DNA from: Erysipelothrix anatis
GTDB taxonomy: Bacteria > Bacillota_I > Bacilli_A > Erysipelotrichales > Erysipelotrichaceae
NCBI RefSeq assembly: GCF_009828745.1
Contig: NZ_WTSX01000012.1
Location: 1-64,000 of the forward strand
DNA: 64,000 nt
Direction of reading: 5' to 3'
The notes beneath the pieces were generated by a model. The model was not told where the DNA came from. It did not search any database and saw only the letters and a program-made list of their open reading frames with translations. The translations under genes and the position numbers were made by a program. Below are positions 19,824-28,968 of the stretch, piece after piece (positions within the stretch are counted from its first letter, which is position 1; each line of letters begins with the position of its first letter).

Positions 19824-20252
19824 ATGGAAAACCAGCTTATTACGCTTTTCAGACAAGTGACGTCAAAACATCGTGCAGTTGTTCAAAACTATTTAGATGA
19901 TTACGATCTCTATATTGGACAACCACGATTTTTATCGACTTTGAAACGTAATCCGGGAATTACGCAAAAAGAACTTGTTGAAATTATGAACGTATCAAAG
20001 GAGTCCGTTTCAGTGACCGTGAAGCGTCTCGAAGCAGCTGGGTACATTAATAGAGCAGTAAGTGAGTCAGATCGTAGGGAGAAGCACCTATTTCTATCTG
20101 ACAAAGGGGAAGAGCTCGTACTAGATTTTACAGAAGGGTTTGAGCGTATTGATACAGTGCTTTTTCAATCACTGTCAGAATCACAACGCGAAAATTTAGC
20201 TGTTACATTTAAAATTATGTTAGATGATTTGGAAAAGGAGTTGGAAAGATGA
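19824..20252 (+). CDS. MarR-family repressor of the adjacent exporter
   Basis: A 142-residue winged-helix regulator. The recognition region (ITQKELVEIMNVSKESVSVTVKRL) and the basic wing (SESDRREKHLFLSDKG) are clear. AAGGAG lies upstream. Its stop overlaps the start of the first ABC gene by 4 bases (ATGA), and a perfect palindrome covers its promoter. It is therefore likely to repress itself and the exporter until a drug or lipid-like ligand binds. The ligand is unknown. Confidence 0.88.
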   Translation: MENQLITLFRQVTSKHRAVVQNYLDDYDLYIGQPRFLSTLKRNPGITQKELVEIMNVSKESVSVTVKRLEAAGYINRAVSESDRREKHLFLSDKGEELVLDFTEGFERIDTVLFQSLSESQRENLAVTFKIMLDDLEKELER

Positions 20253-21979
20253 AGAAATTTTTTAAGTATTTTAAACCTGAAATTCCAGCTGCGATATTGG
20301 GAATTATCTTTGTAGGTGGTGTTGCGTTTATCGAACTGTACCAAATACAATTGATGGCTGAAATCATTGATGTAGGGATTGCACAATCAGACTTTAATGT
20401 TATTTTGTCTGTAGGTCTCAAGATGATGGGGCTGGCTTTATTCGCAGCTGCAGTGGCAATGTTAGGTCTTGTGTTTCCATCTCAAGTCTCAAATAACTTT
20501 GCATTACGATTACGTGAAGATTTATTTAAACGGATTCAAACATTTTCAATTAAGAATATGTCAACGTTTCAAACGTCTTCACTTGTTACACGTTTAACCA
20601 ATGACGTTAACTTTTTACAAAGAACACTTATGATGTGTTTGCGTCTTTTAGTAAGGGCGCCGGTGTTCTTGGTGAGTACAGTATACCTGACATACATTAT
20701 TAGCCCAGAGTTATCTTGGGTAATGCTCGGTGCTGTAGTTTTTCTATCACTTGTTTTAATTTATGTCATTAAAGCAGGGTTCCCACGATTTGTAAAATTA
20801 CAAAAAATGGTTGACCATATGAACCGTAAAGTTCAAGAGTCGCTCATGAATATACGCGTTATCAAATCATTTGTTCGAGAAGATTTTGAGGATGACGGAT
20901 TTGATACAGAGAATAAACAATTGTTTGATGCGAACGTATCAGCAATGAATTTGATGATTGTGATGAACCCGGCCTTAACGGGTGCGGTTCACTTTGCAAC
21001 ATTATTTATCGTTTGGATTTCGGCATTCTTGATTGTGGATCAAAATATGATTCAAGTTGGAGACTTGCTTGTGTTCATCAACTATTTACGATTTACGATG
21101 TTCTCTATGATGATGATTACGAATGTTCTGATGATGGTATCACGAAGTAAAGCGTCAGTCATTCGTTTATCAGAAGTATTGGATACTGATTCAGATATTC
21201 GTAATGCTACAGACGCATACCAATTAGATGATGTTAAAGGACATATTCGATTTGAAGATGTGTCGTATCGTTACTATGATGATGCGAATAATGTACTTCA
21301 TAACATTAATCTAGATATTAACCCGGGTGAGCATATTGGAATTATTGGATCAACGGGAAGTGGTAAGTCTACCTTAATAAACCTCATGGCCCGTTTAATC
21401 GACGTCTCTGAAGGAAAGATTACGCTAGACGGTGTTGATATCAGAAATCTGGATATGGCCTTCTTACGTAGCCAATTTGGCTTTGTGCCGCAAAAGAATG
21501 TCCTGTTTACTGGAACAATTGGTGGAAACCTACGACTCGGTAACGAAAATGGAACTGAAGCGGACATGCGTCGAGCTACTGAGGCAAGCTCAATCTACTC
21601 GTTTATCCAAGAAAATCCGCAAGGATTTGATTATCCTGTACAACAGGGGGGAACGAACTTCTCAGGTGGACAACGTCAACGTTTATGTATTGCTCGTGCG
21701 TTAATGGTGAATCCACGTATCCTTGTTTTGGATGACAGTACGAGCGCATTGGATGCTGCAACGGAACAAACTGTCAAAGCATCCATTGCCAAAATGTATA
21801 GTGAAACTACGGTAATTAGTATCGCTCAAAAAATCAGCTCAGTTGCTGACAGCGATAAAATTGTGGTATTGGACGAAGGACGGATTGTTGGTTTGGGTAA
21901 ACATGATGAACTCCTTGAATCATGTACCGTTTACCAAGAAATCTATCACAGTCAAATGAGTAAAGGAGGTATGGAGTAA
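20249..21979 (+). CDS. ABC exporter half-transporter, degenerate-site subunit
   Basis: Six membrane segments (about 15-300) are followed by an ATPase domain. Walker A GSTGSGKST and signature SGGQRQR are intact. However, Walker B reads LVLDDSTSALD, with Asp in place of the catalytic Glu, and the switch His is Gln (ISIAQKIS). These are the marks of the non-hydrolysing site in heterodimeric exporters such as BmrCD or LmrCD. It overlaps both neighbours and pairs with the next gene product. It likely exports drugs or other amphipathic compounds. Confidence 0.9.
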   Translation: MKKFFKYFKPEIPAAILGIIFVGGVAFIELYQIQLMAEIIDVGIAQSDFNVILSVGLKMMGLALFAAAVAMLGLVFPSQVSNNFALRLREDLFKRIQTFSIKNMSTFQTSSLVTRLTNDVNFLQRTLMMCLRLLVRAPVFLVSTVYLTYIISPELSWVMLGAVVFLSLVLIYVIKAGFPRFVKLQKMVDHMNRKVQESLMNIRVIKSFVREDFEDDGFDTENKQLFDANVSAMNLMIVMNPALTGAVHFATLFIVWISAFLIVDQNMIQVGDLLVFINYLRFTMFSMMMITNVLMMVSRSKASVIRLSEVLDTDSDIRNATDAYQLDDVKGHIRFEDVSYRYYDDANNVLHNINLDINPGEHIGIIGSTGSGKSTLINLMARLIDVSEGKITLDGVDIRNLDMAFLRSQFGFVPQKNVLFTGTIGGNLRLGNENGTEADMRRATEASSIYSFIQENPQGFDYPVQQGGTNFSGGQRQRLCIARALMVNPRILVLDDSTSALDAATEQTVKASIAKMYSETTVISIAQKISSVADSDKIVVLDEGRIVGLGKHDELLESCTVYQEIYHSQMSKGGME

Positions 21980-23772
21980 TGAGTCAAAAAAGTTTAGTTA
22001 TCGGAAAGCATAAGCCTAAAGATCAGAAGAAAACTTTGGGACGTTTGATTTCATACCTTGGTGAAAGTAAAGTCTTATTGACCGTAGTTATCATTGCGTC
22101 GGTCTTATCGACATTAGGTGGGCTTTATGGAGCGTATGCCATCTCACCAATGATTCAAATTATTCAAAATGCTTTAAATGGTGTTATTACCCGCAACATG
22201 ATGATTGAACAATTAGGAGTTCAAATTCTAGTGTTGGCTGTCATTTTTGCTATTGAAGTTGCAACAATGTATTTGTCTGCACGTTTGATGGTAAAGATAT
22301 CTCAGAGAACGGTGGAAACCATTCGGAAAGAAATGTTCTCACATGTCTTACGTATGAAAGTCAGCCATCATGATGCGAATGCACATGGGGATTTAATGAG
22401 TCGTTTCACCAACGATATTGATTTGGTTGGTGAAGGCTTAAATACCGCTGCAGCTTCCATTATCATCAATGTTTTTACGTTGATTGGTACAATTATCGTT
22501 ATGTTTATGTTGAGTCCGATTTTAACTGTTTTAACCCTGATTATCATTCCGTTATTAAGTTTGATGTCAAATGTCATTATTAAGAAATCGCGAATTTACT
22601 CGAAGCGACAACAACAATCATTGGGTGATTTAAATGGTTATATCGAGGAAACGATGGAAGGCCAAATGGTGATGCAACTTTTCAACCATGAAGCACAAGC
22701 GCGAGAAGATTTTCAAGTTAAGAATAAAATCTATCGAAAAAACTCGCAGTTTGCACAAATTATTTCTATTATGATTTATCCTTTAATGCAGAATATTAAT
22801 ACAATAAGCTATGCAATCATTGGGATTGCGGGTGGTTGGTTATCGATTAATGGGATGTTGAGTGTCGCAAACCTTGGTGCCTATGTTAATATGACACGGA
22901 CACAAGGAAAACCAATCAATGAGATATCGAGTCAGTTCACAACATTGCAATCTGCAATTGCCTCAGCTGAGCGTATCTTTGAATTGCTTGATTGGACAGA
23001 GGAAATGGTAAATGCTGATGATGTTATCTTGGATAACGTAATTGGAGATGTTCGTTTTGAGAATGTTACATTTGGCTATAATCCAGATGTTCCTGTTCTT
23101 AAAGATGTTTCCTTTTGGGCAAACCCTGGCCAGAAAATCGCATTCGTTGGATCAACGGGTGCTGGTAAGACAACTATTACGAACTTGATTTCACGATTCT
23201 ACGAAATCAATGCAGGAAAAATTCTTATAGATGGTCAGGAAATTTCGGAAATCAACCGTTATAGCTTACGGAAGCATATTGCAATGGTACTTCAAGATAC
23301 ACACTTGTTTAGTGGAACAATCATGGAAAATATTCGTTATGGAAATCTTGAGGCAACCGATGAAGAATGTATCGACGCAGCGAAACTTGCGAACGCGCAT
23401 CATTTCATTCAAACTTTAGAACATGGTTATAATACTGTAATAAGTGGTACGGGTTCTGAGCTTTCACAAGGACAGAAACAACTGCTCAATATTGCGCGAG
23501 CAGCAGTTGCGAACCCAAGTATTTTAATCCTTGATGAAGCAACATCATCTATCGATACCCGAACAGAACGTCTAATCGAGCAAGGAATGGATTCTTTAAT
23601 GGAAGGTCGAACAACTTTCATTATTGCTCACCGTCTTTCAACGGTGCGAAATTCCGACGCAATTATCGTTTTAGAACACGGAGAAATTATTGAACGTGGG
23701 GATCATGATGAATTAGTGGCTATGGGTGGTCGCTATGCATCGCTGTACTCAGGTCAAACACAATTAACGTAA
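21979..23772 (+). CDS. ABC exporter half-transporter, catalytic-site subunit
   Basis: The second half of the heterodimer, 597 aa. Six membrane segments precede the ATPase domain. Walker A GSTGAGKTT, Walker B LILDEATSSID with the catalytic Glu, and switch IIAHRLS are canonical, but the signature is LSQGQKQ, with Gln replacing the first Gly. Its own Walker motifs would meet the good signature of the partner (active site), and its poor signature would meet the degenerate Walker B of the partner (inactive site). The start overlaps the previous stop by one base. Confidence 0.9.
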   Translation: MSQKSLVIGKHKPKDQKKTLGRLISYLGESKVLLTVVIIASVLSTLGGLYGAYAISPMIQIIQNALNGVITRNMMIEQLGVQILVLAVIFAIEVATMYLSARLMVKISQRTVETIRKEMFSHVLRMKVSHHDANAHGDLMSRFTNDIDLVGEGLNTAAASIIINVFTLIGTIIVMFMLSPILTVLTLIIIPLLSLMSNVIIKKSRIYSKRQQQSLGDLNGYIEETMEGQMVMQLFNHEAQAREDFQVKNKIYRKNSQFAQIISIMIYPLMQNINTISYAIIGIAGGWLSINGMLSVANLGAYVNMTRTQGKPINEISSQFTTLQSAIASAERIFELLDWTEEMVNADDVILDNVIGDVRFENVTFGYNPDVPVLKDVSFWANPGQKIAFVGSTGAGKTTITNLISRFYEINAGKILIDGQEISEINRYSLRKHIAMVLQDTHLFSGTIMENIRYGNLEATDEECIDAAKLANAHHFIQTLEHGYNTVISGTGSELSQGQKQLLNIARAAVANPSILILDEATSSIDTRTERLIEQGMDSLMEGRTTFIIAHRLSTVRNSDAIIVLEHGEIIERGDHDELVAMGGRYASLYSGQTQLT

Positions 23773-23797
23773 AGGTGGCTTTTGCCACCTTTTTCTT
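23771..23797 (+). terminator. terminator of the MarR-ABC operon
   Basis: A 9-bp stem (23771-23779 with 23784-23792), a TTTT loop and a T tail. It overlaps the stop codon. Confidence 0.85.
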
Positions 23798-23827
23798 GTT
23801 ATAATTAGCCTGTCGGGGGTAACATAT

Positions 23828-24511
23828 ATGTTAAATGTAGAATATTTAGATAATTGTGGATATACGGTTGAAACAGAGTCTGGTATTTATGTTTTTGATT
23901 ATGTAGGGGGACAATTACCATCGCATTATTTATTTAGTAAGAAGCCTACCTATTTCTTTGTGACGAGCACAGATGAGAAGCGGTTTAGTGACTCCATCTT
24001 GGCATATCGTAAACCTGTATTTTATGGGGGTACAAAGAATGTAACAGGCTCGATTGATGTACAAAAGGTTGAGCCCGGGGATATCCTTCACCTGGGTCAT
24101 GCACGTGTGTATGTCTATCAAGCGACCCGCTCGGGTGTCTATTTCGTAATCGAGGAAAAGCATCGCGTGATTGTTCACGGTGGTGATTTGAACAACTGGC
24201 ATTGGTCACGACTTTCAACACAACGACAAATCAAGTCAGCTGTTGAACGCTTTGAGAATGCCTTGATTCCACTCCATCGCTTTGAGACAATCGATCTAAT
24301 GATGTTTTCAATTGATCCAGAAATGATGCAAGACTATGACTTAGGTGCACGAACTGTTATCAAGCGTTTTAAACCGAAGTACTTTTTCCCAATGCAGTTT
24401 GGAGAAAGTATTCATAATCTTGAATCGTTCTTGAATTGGACAGAGCAAATAGCAAGTACACAGTGTTACAAACCATTGTATAAAAATCATATTTTTAGAA
24501 TCGAGGCATAG
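23828..24511 (+). CDS. MBL-fold-like protein with degenerate metal site
   Basis: A 227-residue protein resembling a small group of metallo-beta-lactamase-fold proteins, recognisable by HGGDLNNWHW (about residues 118-127) and the start VEYLDNCGYTVET. The usual HxHxDH metal motif should follow the first strands, but here the segment reads TSTDEKRFSD, without histidines. It may therefore be inactive or have another role. A GGGGG tract is the ribosome site. The next gene begins 6 bases after it ends, suggesting a two-gene unit with the HAD phosphatase. Confidence 0.65.
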   Translation: MLNVEYLDNCGYTVETESGIYVFDYVGGQLPSHYLFSKKPTYFFVTSTDEKRFSDSILAYRKPVFYGGTKNVTGSIDVQKVEPGDILHLGHARVYVYQATRSGVYFVIEEKHRVIVHGGDLNNWHWSRLSTQRQIKSAVERFENALIPLHRFETIDLMMFSIDPEMMQDYDLGARTVIKRFKPKYFFPMQFGESIHNLESFLNWTEQIASTQCYKPLYKNHIFRIEA

Positions 24512-24517
24512 TATTAA

Positions 24518-25156
24518 ATGTATAAAGCAGTAATTTTTGACTTGGATGGGACATTGATGAATACCATTGCAGATATGGGAAACAGTATGAACCGCTCACT
24601 TGAAAAGCGTGGTTTACCAACACATACACTCGTAACCTATCAAACATTTGTTGGTAATGGCATTCCTAAACTCGCAGAGCGTTCCATGCCTGAGGGTTAT
24701 GGTGATTTTGAGGGATTACTTCAAGATTTCCTCGATGATTATGCGCATCATTATGCGGATGATTCTGAGCCCTACGATACCGTTGTTGCAACATTAACGA
24801 CGTTGAATGAGCGTAATGTTCCAATCGCAATCGCAACCAACAAAAAACAAGAATATACTGATGGAATTGTAGAAGCGTATCTGGGTGATATTGATTTTGT
24901 GGCCGTGATTGGTGATCAGTTTGATGGCAAACATAAGCCAAACCCACATTATCCATTATCCATTGCACAAACAATGGGTGTAGACCCAAGCGAAATTCTT
25001 TTTGTAGGTGATAGTGATGTCGATATGAAGACTGCCGCAAATGCTGGCATGACACCAATCGGGGTCGCATGGGGTTTCCGTGCTGTGGAAGAGTTAAAAA
25101 TGCATGGGGCTTCACAAATACTAGCATCTATGGATGAAATTCTAACATTCTTTTAG
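24518..25156 (+). CDS. HAD-family phosphatase, phosphoglycolate-phosphatase-like
   Basis: A soluble hydrolase of HAD subfamily I. Motif I is FDLDGTLMNT (nucleophile Asp about 9), motif II is IATNKK, the Lys is in KHKPNP, and motif IV is FVGDSDVDM. The alpha-helical cap lies between motifs I and II. Proteins like this are annotated as phosphoglycolate phosphatase, but small HAD enzymes vary in substrate, so the gene symbol is withheld. 212 aa, complete. Confidence 0.85.
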   Translation: MYKAVIFDLDGTLMNTIADMGNSMNRSLEKRGLPTHTLVTYQTFVGNGIPKLAERSMPEGYGDFEGLLQDFLDDYAHHYADDSEPYDTVVATLTTLNERNVPIAIATNKKQEYTDGIVEAYLGDIDFVAVIGDQFDGKHKPNPHYPLSIAQTMGVDPSEILFVGDSDVDMKTAANAGMTPIGVAWGFRAVEELKMHGASQILASMDEILTFF

Positions 25157-25177
25157 CCTGTAGCATACAGGCTTTTC
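25155..25177 (+). terminator. terminator after the HAD gene
   Basis: An 8-bp stem, AGCCTGTA (25155-25162) with TACAGGCT (25166-25173), and a T-rich tail. It overlaps the stop codon. Confidence 0.8.
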
Positions 25178-25236
25178 TTTTGTCTAGCAAGCACCCAAAA
25201 AAAATGCTAAAATAGAGCAGTATGTAGGAGGATTTT

Positions 25237-26799
25237 ATGAATAAGAAACCTGTAGTTTTAATTGTCATGGATGGTGTTGGTTTAACAGACCAAGTTGAAG
25301 GTAACGCAGTTGCTCAAGCACATACTCCATTCCTCGATAAATTAATGGAAAGCTCACCAAATATTGAATTAAAAGCTCATGGACTTGCAGTTGGATTACC
25401 AACAGATGAAGACATGGGAAACTCAGAAGTAGGTCACAATGCTTTAGGATCTGGACAAATTTTCTCACAAGGTGCGAAACTTGTTAATGAATCAATCGAA
25501 GATGGCAGTCTTTTTGAATCAAAAGCATGGAACCTATTAACCGATTCACTCGAAAACAATACGTTACATCTTTTAGGGTTATTATCAGATGGAAATGTTC
25601 ATGCACATGTTAACCATGTCGAGGCATTAATTAAAGAAGCTAAAAATTCTGGTGTTAAACACTTAGCATTACATGCACTTCAAGATGGTCGAGATGTTGA
25701 ACAACAATCAGCACTTATTTATATTGACCGTATCCAAGCAGTTATGGATGCATTGAATGATGACACATTCCACGCTGAATTCGCAAGTGGTGGTGGTCGT
25801 ATGCTCGTTACAATGGATCGCTATGATGCGGACTGGGGCATGGTCGAACGTGGATGGAAAACTCATGTCTTGGGTGAAGCAGAAATGTTTGAATCGGCAC
25901 AAGCTGCAATCGAACACTTCCGTACTGAAGATCCAAAATTATCAGACCAATATATTCCAGCTTGGGTGGTTGGTAAAGATGGTAAAGCAGTTGCACCAAT
26001 CGTTGATGGAGATTCCGTAATTCTCTTTAACTTCCGTGGTGACCGTGCGCTTGAAATTTCAAAAACATTTGAAGGCGATGCATCATTTGATAAATTTGAC
26101 CGTGTTCGTGTTCCTAATGTCAAATTTGCAGGGATGCTTCAATACGATGGAGATTTAGGAATTCCAGCGAACTTCTTAGTTGAACCTCCACGTATTTCAA
26201 ATACATTAACTGAAACACTCATCGCAAATAACAAGTCATCATTCGCAATTTCAGAAACTCAAAAATATGGACACGTTACATATTTCTGGAATGGTAATAA
26301 ACTTGATAAATTTGATGAGACACTCGAAACATTTGTTGAAATCAAAGGTGATGATGTTACTTTTGATCAACGTCCTTGGATGAAATCAGCAGAGATCACT
26401 GATGAAGTTATTGCTGCAATCCAAAGTGGAAACTATGACTTCATTCGTCTCAACTTCCCTAATGGGGATATGGTTGGACATACTGGTGATATGCTCGCTT
26501 CGATTATTTCAGTTGAAGCAGTTGATCTTGCAATCGGTCGTTTGTTACCAGTTGTTGAAAAACATGATGCAACTTTAATCGTTCTTGCAGACCATGGTAA
26601 TGCTGATGAAATGATTGATAAAAAAGGTAATGCGAAGACATCACACAGTCTGAACCCAGTACCATTCATCGTTTACAACCGCGATGTGGAACTAAAACAA
26701 GACGGTAATTATGGACTCGCTAACGTCGCAGCAACAGTTGCCGACTTACTTGATATTGAACCAAATCCAGTATGGGAAACATCTTTAATTAAAAAATAA
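25237..26799 (+). CDS. gpmI: 2,3-bisphosphoglycerate-independent phosphoglycerate mutase
   Basis: A glycolytic enzyme interconverting 3- and 2-phosphoglycerate, dependent on manganese. The alkaline-phosphatase-like fold shows VMDGVGL near the start, the phosphoserine motif GNSEVGHNALGSG (Ser about 63), FNFRGDRALEI and the C-terminal metal ligands in LADHGNADEM and KTSHSLNPVP. 520 aa, full length. TAGGAGG precedes the ATG; TGCTAAAAT upstream looks like an extended -10. A cofactor-dependent isoenzyme, gpmA, is also present about 15 kb away. Confidence 0.95.
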   Translation: MNKKPVVLIVMDGVGLTDQVEGNAVAQAHTPFLDKLMESSPNIELKAHGLAVGLPTDEDMGNSEVGHNALGSGQIFSQGAKLVNESIEDGSLFESKAWNLLTDSLENNTLHLLGLLSDGNVHAHVNHVEALIKEAKNSGVKHLALHALQDGRDVEQQSALIYIDRIQAVMDALNDDTFHAEFASGGGRMLVTMDRYDADWGMVERGWKTHVLGEAEMFESAQAAIEHFRTEDPKLSDQYIPAWVVGKDGKAVAPIVDGDSVILFNFRGDRALEISKTFEGDASFDKFDRVRVPNVKFAGMLQYDGDLGIPANFLVEPPRISNTLTETLIANNKSSFAISETQKYGHVTYFWNGNKLDKFDETLETFVEIKGDDVTFDQRPWMKSAEITDEVIAAIQSGNYDFIRLNFPNGDMVGHTGDMLASIISVEAVDLAIGRLLPVVEKHDATLIVLADHGNADEMIDKKGNAKTSHSLNPVPFIVYNRDVELKQDGNYGLANVAATVADLLDIEPNPVWETSLIKK

Positions 26800-26808
26800 T
26801 ATTTCTCG

Positions 26809-26845
26809 ACCAATTTCACAATTTTTTGTGGAATTGGTTTTTTTA
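26809..26845 (+). terminator. terminator of gpmI
   Basis: A 12-bp stem with one G-T pair (26809-26820 with 26827-26838) followed by seven T residues. Confidence 0.88.
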
Positions 26846-26887
26846 TTGATGTGAACGCCATGCAAATATTAATTTTATGTAAAAATA

Positions 26888-26916
26888 TTCACAAACACAT
26901 AAAATAGGTCTATAAT
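26888..26916 (+). promoter_or_regulatory. promoter of the LPATG surface protein
   Basis: TTCACA (26888-26893), a 17-nt spacer and TATAAT (26911-26916). The ribosome site downstream is a run of seven G (about 26928-26934). Confidence 0.65.
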
Positions 26917-26940
26917 GAAAACATACCGGGGGGGTATAAT

Positions 26941-28776
26941 ATGAAAAAAATAATGAGTCTTTTTGTCACCCTTGTTTTACTAATGAGTGGTGCAAGCATG
27001 AATGTTCATGCGGATGCGCAAGAGAAAGTGGTCTATCCGGATCTCAGTCTCACCACATCTTCCAAATCAGTCAAAGTTGGAGACGAATTTACGTATTCCA
27101 TTAATAACTTTGAGTTTGATACAGATGTTCAAACTCACATGCAGGGGATGTATCGTGAGGCACTGATGTTTCACTTCTTTTCTGAGTCCACGGATAGTTC
27201 GATTGAACTCCAAAGCATCGAATTTCCGAAATTAGAATTTGTAACTGAAGACAACCAACATTATGGTGCTGTTGTTAAAATTATGGATTTTGGTCAAACG
27301 GATGGTATTGAATTTACAACATGGTTAAGTGGAGAAGATTATACAACGATTAACCGTGATCAATTTGTGGAACTAACGCAAGATTTTACAAAGAATGGAT
27401 ACCGTGTCTATGTGCGCCCAACAGAAGAAGGCAGTGATTATGGTGTTTATGGTGCCCAATATAAATCAATGAAGGCATCAGGTCCAATCAAATTTAATTA
27501 TAAAGTCGTTGGTAATGGACAACCACGTGCAGATAAGCCATACCCATATTTTGTGTTCAGTGCTTTTAGTCCAGAAAGCGATTTGCCTGCAAATAATAAA
27601 TTTGGTTATGTTTACTTTGCAGATTACGGATTAACGCGTGAAGTTGAGACACCGTTCAACCCAGCAGACAAAACGTTGTCGCTCAAATATACCGTGACAA
27701 ACACAGGTCCGTATAACATTACAAATATTAATCTATTTGAAAAAGCAAACGGCTTTGTGCCAGTAGAGGGTGGTTGGCAATTGATTGATGATATTTTCGT
27801 CAAACCCATAACTACTGAAGCGGGTTATGATGTGATCGCACCTGGTGAGTCGCGTGAATTTGTTCAACAATTTAAGCTTGATGATTCAACCGTTAAGGCA
27901 AATTACACGTTTGAAGGCGGTCTTTACACGAACGGTGATTTTGCGAACAAAACAGATATTGAGAATCTCATGATAAATATTGCGAAACCGAAGTATACTG
28001 TAAATTTTGAGACGAACGGCGGAACCGCAGTTCAAAGTATTCTCGATATCGTAGCAGGTTCAACAATATCCATGCCGCAAACAACCCGAACTGGATTTAC
28101 TTTCAAAGGGTGGTTCGTTGACCAAGCATTAACACAAAAATGGGACTTTGCATTCAATCGTGTTGAGAATAATATGACTCTTTTCGCAAAATGGGATGAA
28201 AATCCAGTGGTTGAAACGTTTGATGTTACATTTAACAGTAATGGTGGCTCTGCCGTTTCAAGTCAAGTGGGGCTATCAAAAGGTGCAAAAATTTCCAAAC
28301 CGCTAGATCCAAGCCGTTCAGGATATACTTTTAAAGGATGGTTTGTGGATGAAGCCATGACAACATCATGGAATTTTGATATGAACACAGTTACTGGAAA
28401 CACAACACTTTATGCTAAGTGGGATGTAAATCCAGTGGTTGAAACGTTTGATGTTACATTTGACAGTAATGGCGGCTCTGCCATTTCAAGTCAAGTGGGG
28501 CTATTAAAAGGTGCAAAAATTTCCAAACCGCTAGATCCAAGCCGTTCAGGATATACTTTTAAAGGATGGTTTGTGGATGAAGCCATGACAACATCTTGGA
28601 ATTTTGATACAGACACTGTCGATAAAAATATTACACTTTTCGCGAAGTGGGAAGCAAAATCTATTGATAAAACGTTACCAGCAACGGGACAAAGTTCCGA
28701 TAATTTTGTATTTGTGGGACTGGTTTTATCAGCGGCTGGTCTTCTAATAGTGCAACGTCGACGTCTTCAAAAATAG
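26941..28776 (+). CDS. LPxTG-anchored surface protein with three InlB-type repeats
   Basis: A cell-wall protein. A signal peptide (about 1-25, ending near VHA) leads to an unrecognised region of about 325 residues, probably beta-rich. Three Listeria-Bacteroides (InlB B-type, Flg_new) repeats then run from about 351 to 573, each ending in a FAKW or YAKW motif, and the last two are almost identical. The sorting signal is LPATG at 579-583, then a hydrophobic span and a basic tail (QRRRLQK), so sortase anchoring is expected. Adhesion or host interaction is plausible for this architecture. The ribosome site is a homopolymeric G tract, which is unusual. Confidence 0.88.
   Translation: MKKIMSLFVTLVLLMSGASMNVHADAQEKVVYPDLSLTTSSKSVKVGDEFTYSINNFEFDTDVQTHMQGMYREALMFHFFSESTDSSIELQSIEFPKLEFVTEDNQHYGAVVKIMDFGQTDGIEFTTWLSGEDYTTINRDQFVELTQDFTKNGYRVYVRPTEEGSDYGVYGAQYKSMKASGPIKFNYKVVGNGQPRADKPYPYFVFSAFSPESDLPANNKFGYVYFADYGLTREVETPFNPADKTLSLKYTVTNTGPYNITNINLFEKANGFVPVEGGWQLIDDIFVKPITTEAGYDVIAPGESREFVQQFKLDDSTVKANYTFEGGLYTNGDFANKTDIENLMINIAKPKYTVNFETNGGTAVQSILDIVAGSTISMPQTTRTGFTFKGWFVDQALTQKWDFAFNRVENNMTLFAKWDENPVVETFDVTFNSNGGSAVSSQVGLSKGAKISKPLDPSRSGYTFKGWFVDEAMTTSWNFDMNTVTGNTTLYAKWDVNPVVETFDVTFDSNGGSAISSQVGLLKGAKISKPLDPSRSGYTFKGWFVDEAMTTSWNFDTDTVDKNITLFAKWEAKSIDKTLPATGQSSDNFVFVGLVLSAAGLLIVQRRRLQK
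28201..28656 (+). repeat. tandem 228-bp repeats inside the surface-protein gene
   Basis: Two consecutive 228-bp units (starting at about 28201 and 28429) encode 76-residue InlB-type repeats. They are nearly identical over about the first 180 bases and diverge towards the end. The preceding repeat (about 27993-28200) is clearly more diverged, so the last duplication is recent or is kept similar by recombination. Confidence 0.8.
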
Positions 28777-28790
28777 TGAAAATGTATACA

Positions 28791-28816
28791 AAGGAGCCAA
28801 TTAAGGCTCCTTTTTT
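28791..28816 (+). terminator. terminator of the surface-protein gene
   Basis: Stem AAGGAGCC with GGCTCCTT (28791-28798 and 28805-28812) and a T-tract. Confidence 0.85.
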
Positions 28817-28893
28817 CTCAAATAATAGAACAATGATTGCAATTCAAAATAAATCTGTGTATAGTAAATCATATTAAAGAGAGGAGCATTACC

Positions 28894-28968
28894 ATGCAAA
28901 AAATTCTACATAAGATTACTAACCAAAACGAAATGAGCGTGCGTTCACAGCTCCACTCGAGTCTATAA
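28894..28968 (+). CDS. 24-codon leader ORF before the ABC exporter
   Basis: A short reading frame with a good ribosome site (GAGAGGAG, 7-8 nt before the ATG) encodes MQKILHKITNQNEMSVRSQL plus four residues and stops at 28968, 53 bases before the ABC exporter start. Its codons for Ser-Gln lie inside a segment that can pair with RNA near the exporter ribosome site. By analogy with leader peptides of drug exporters (such as bmrB before bmrCD), it could act in ribosome-mediated control. Expression has not been shown; this is inference from the layout. Confidence 0.5.
   Translation: MQKILHKITNQNEMSVRSQLHSSL

Noticed and set aside
28201-28656. Tandem repeats considered as a CRISPR-like or mobile array
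   Set aside because: The units are 228 bp, in frame, and encode known InlB-type protein repeats; there are no spacers and no cas genes.
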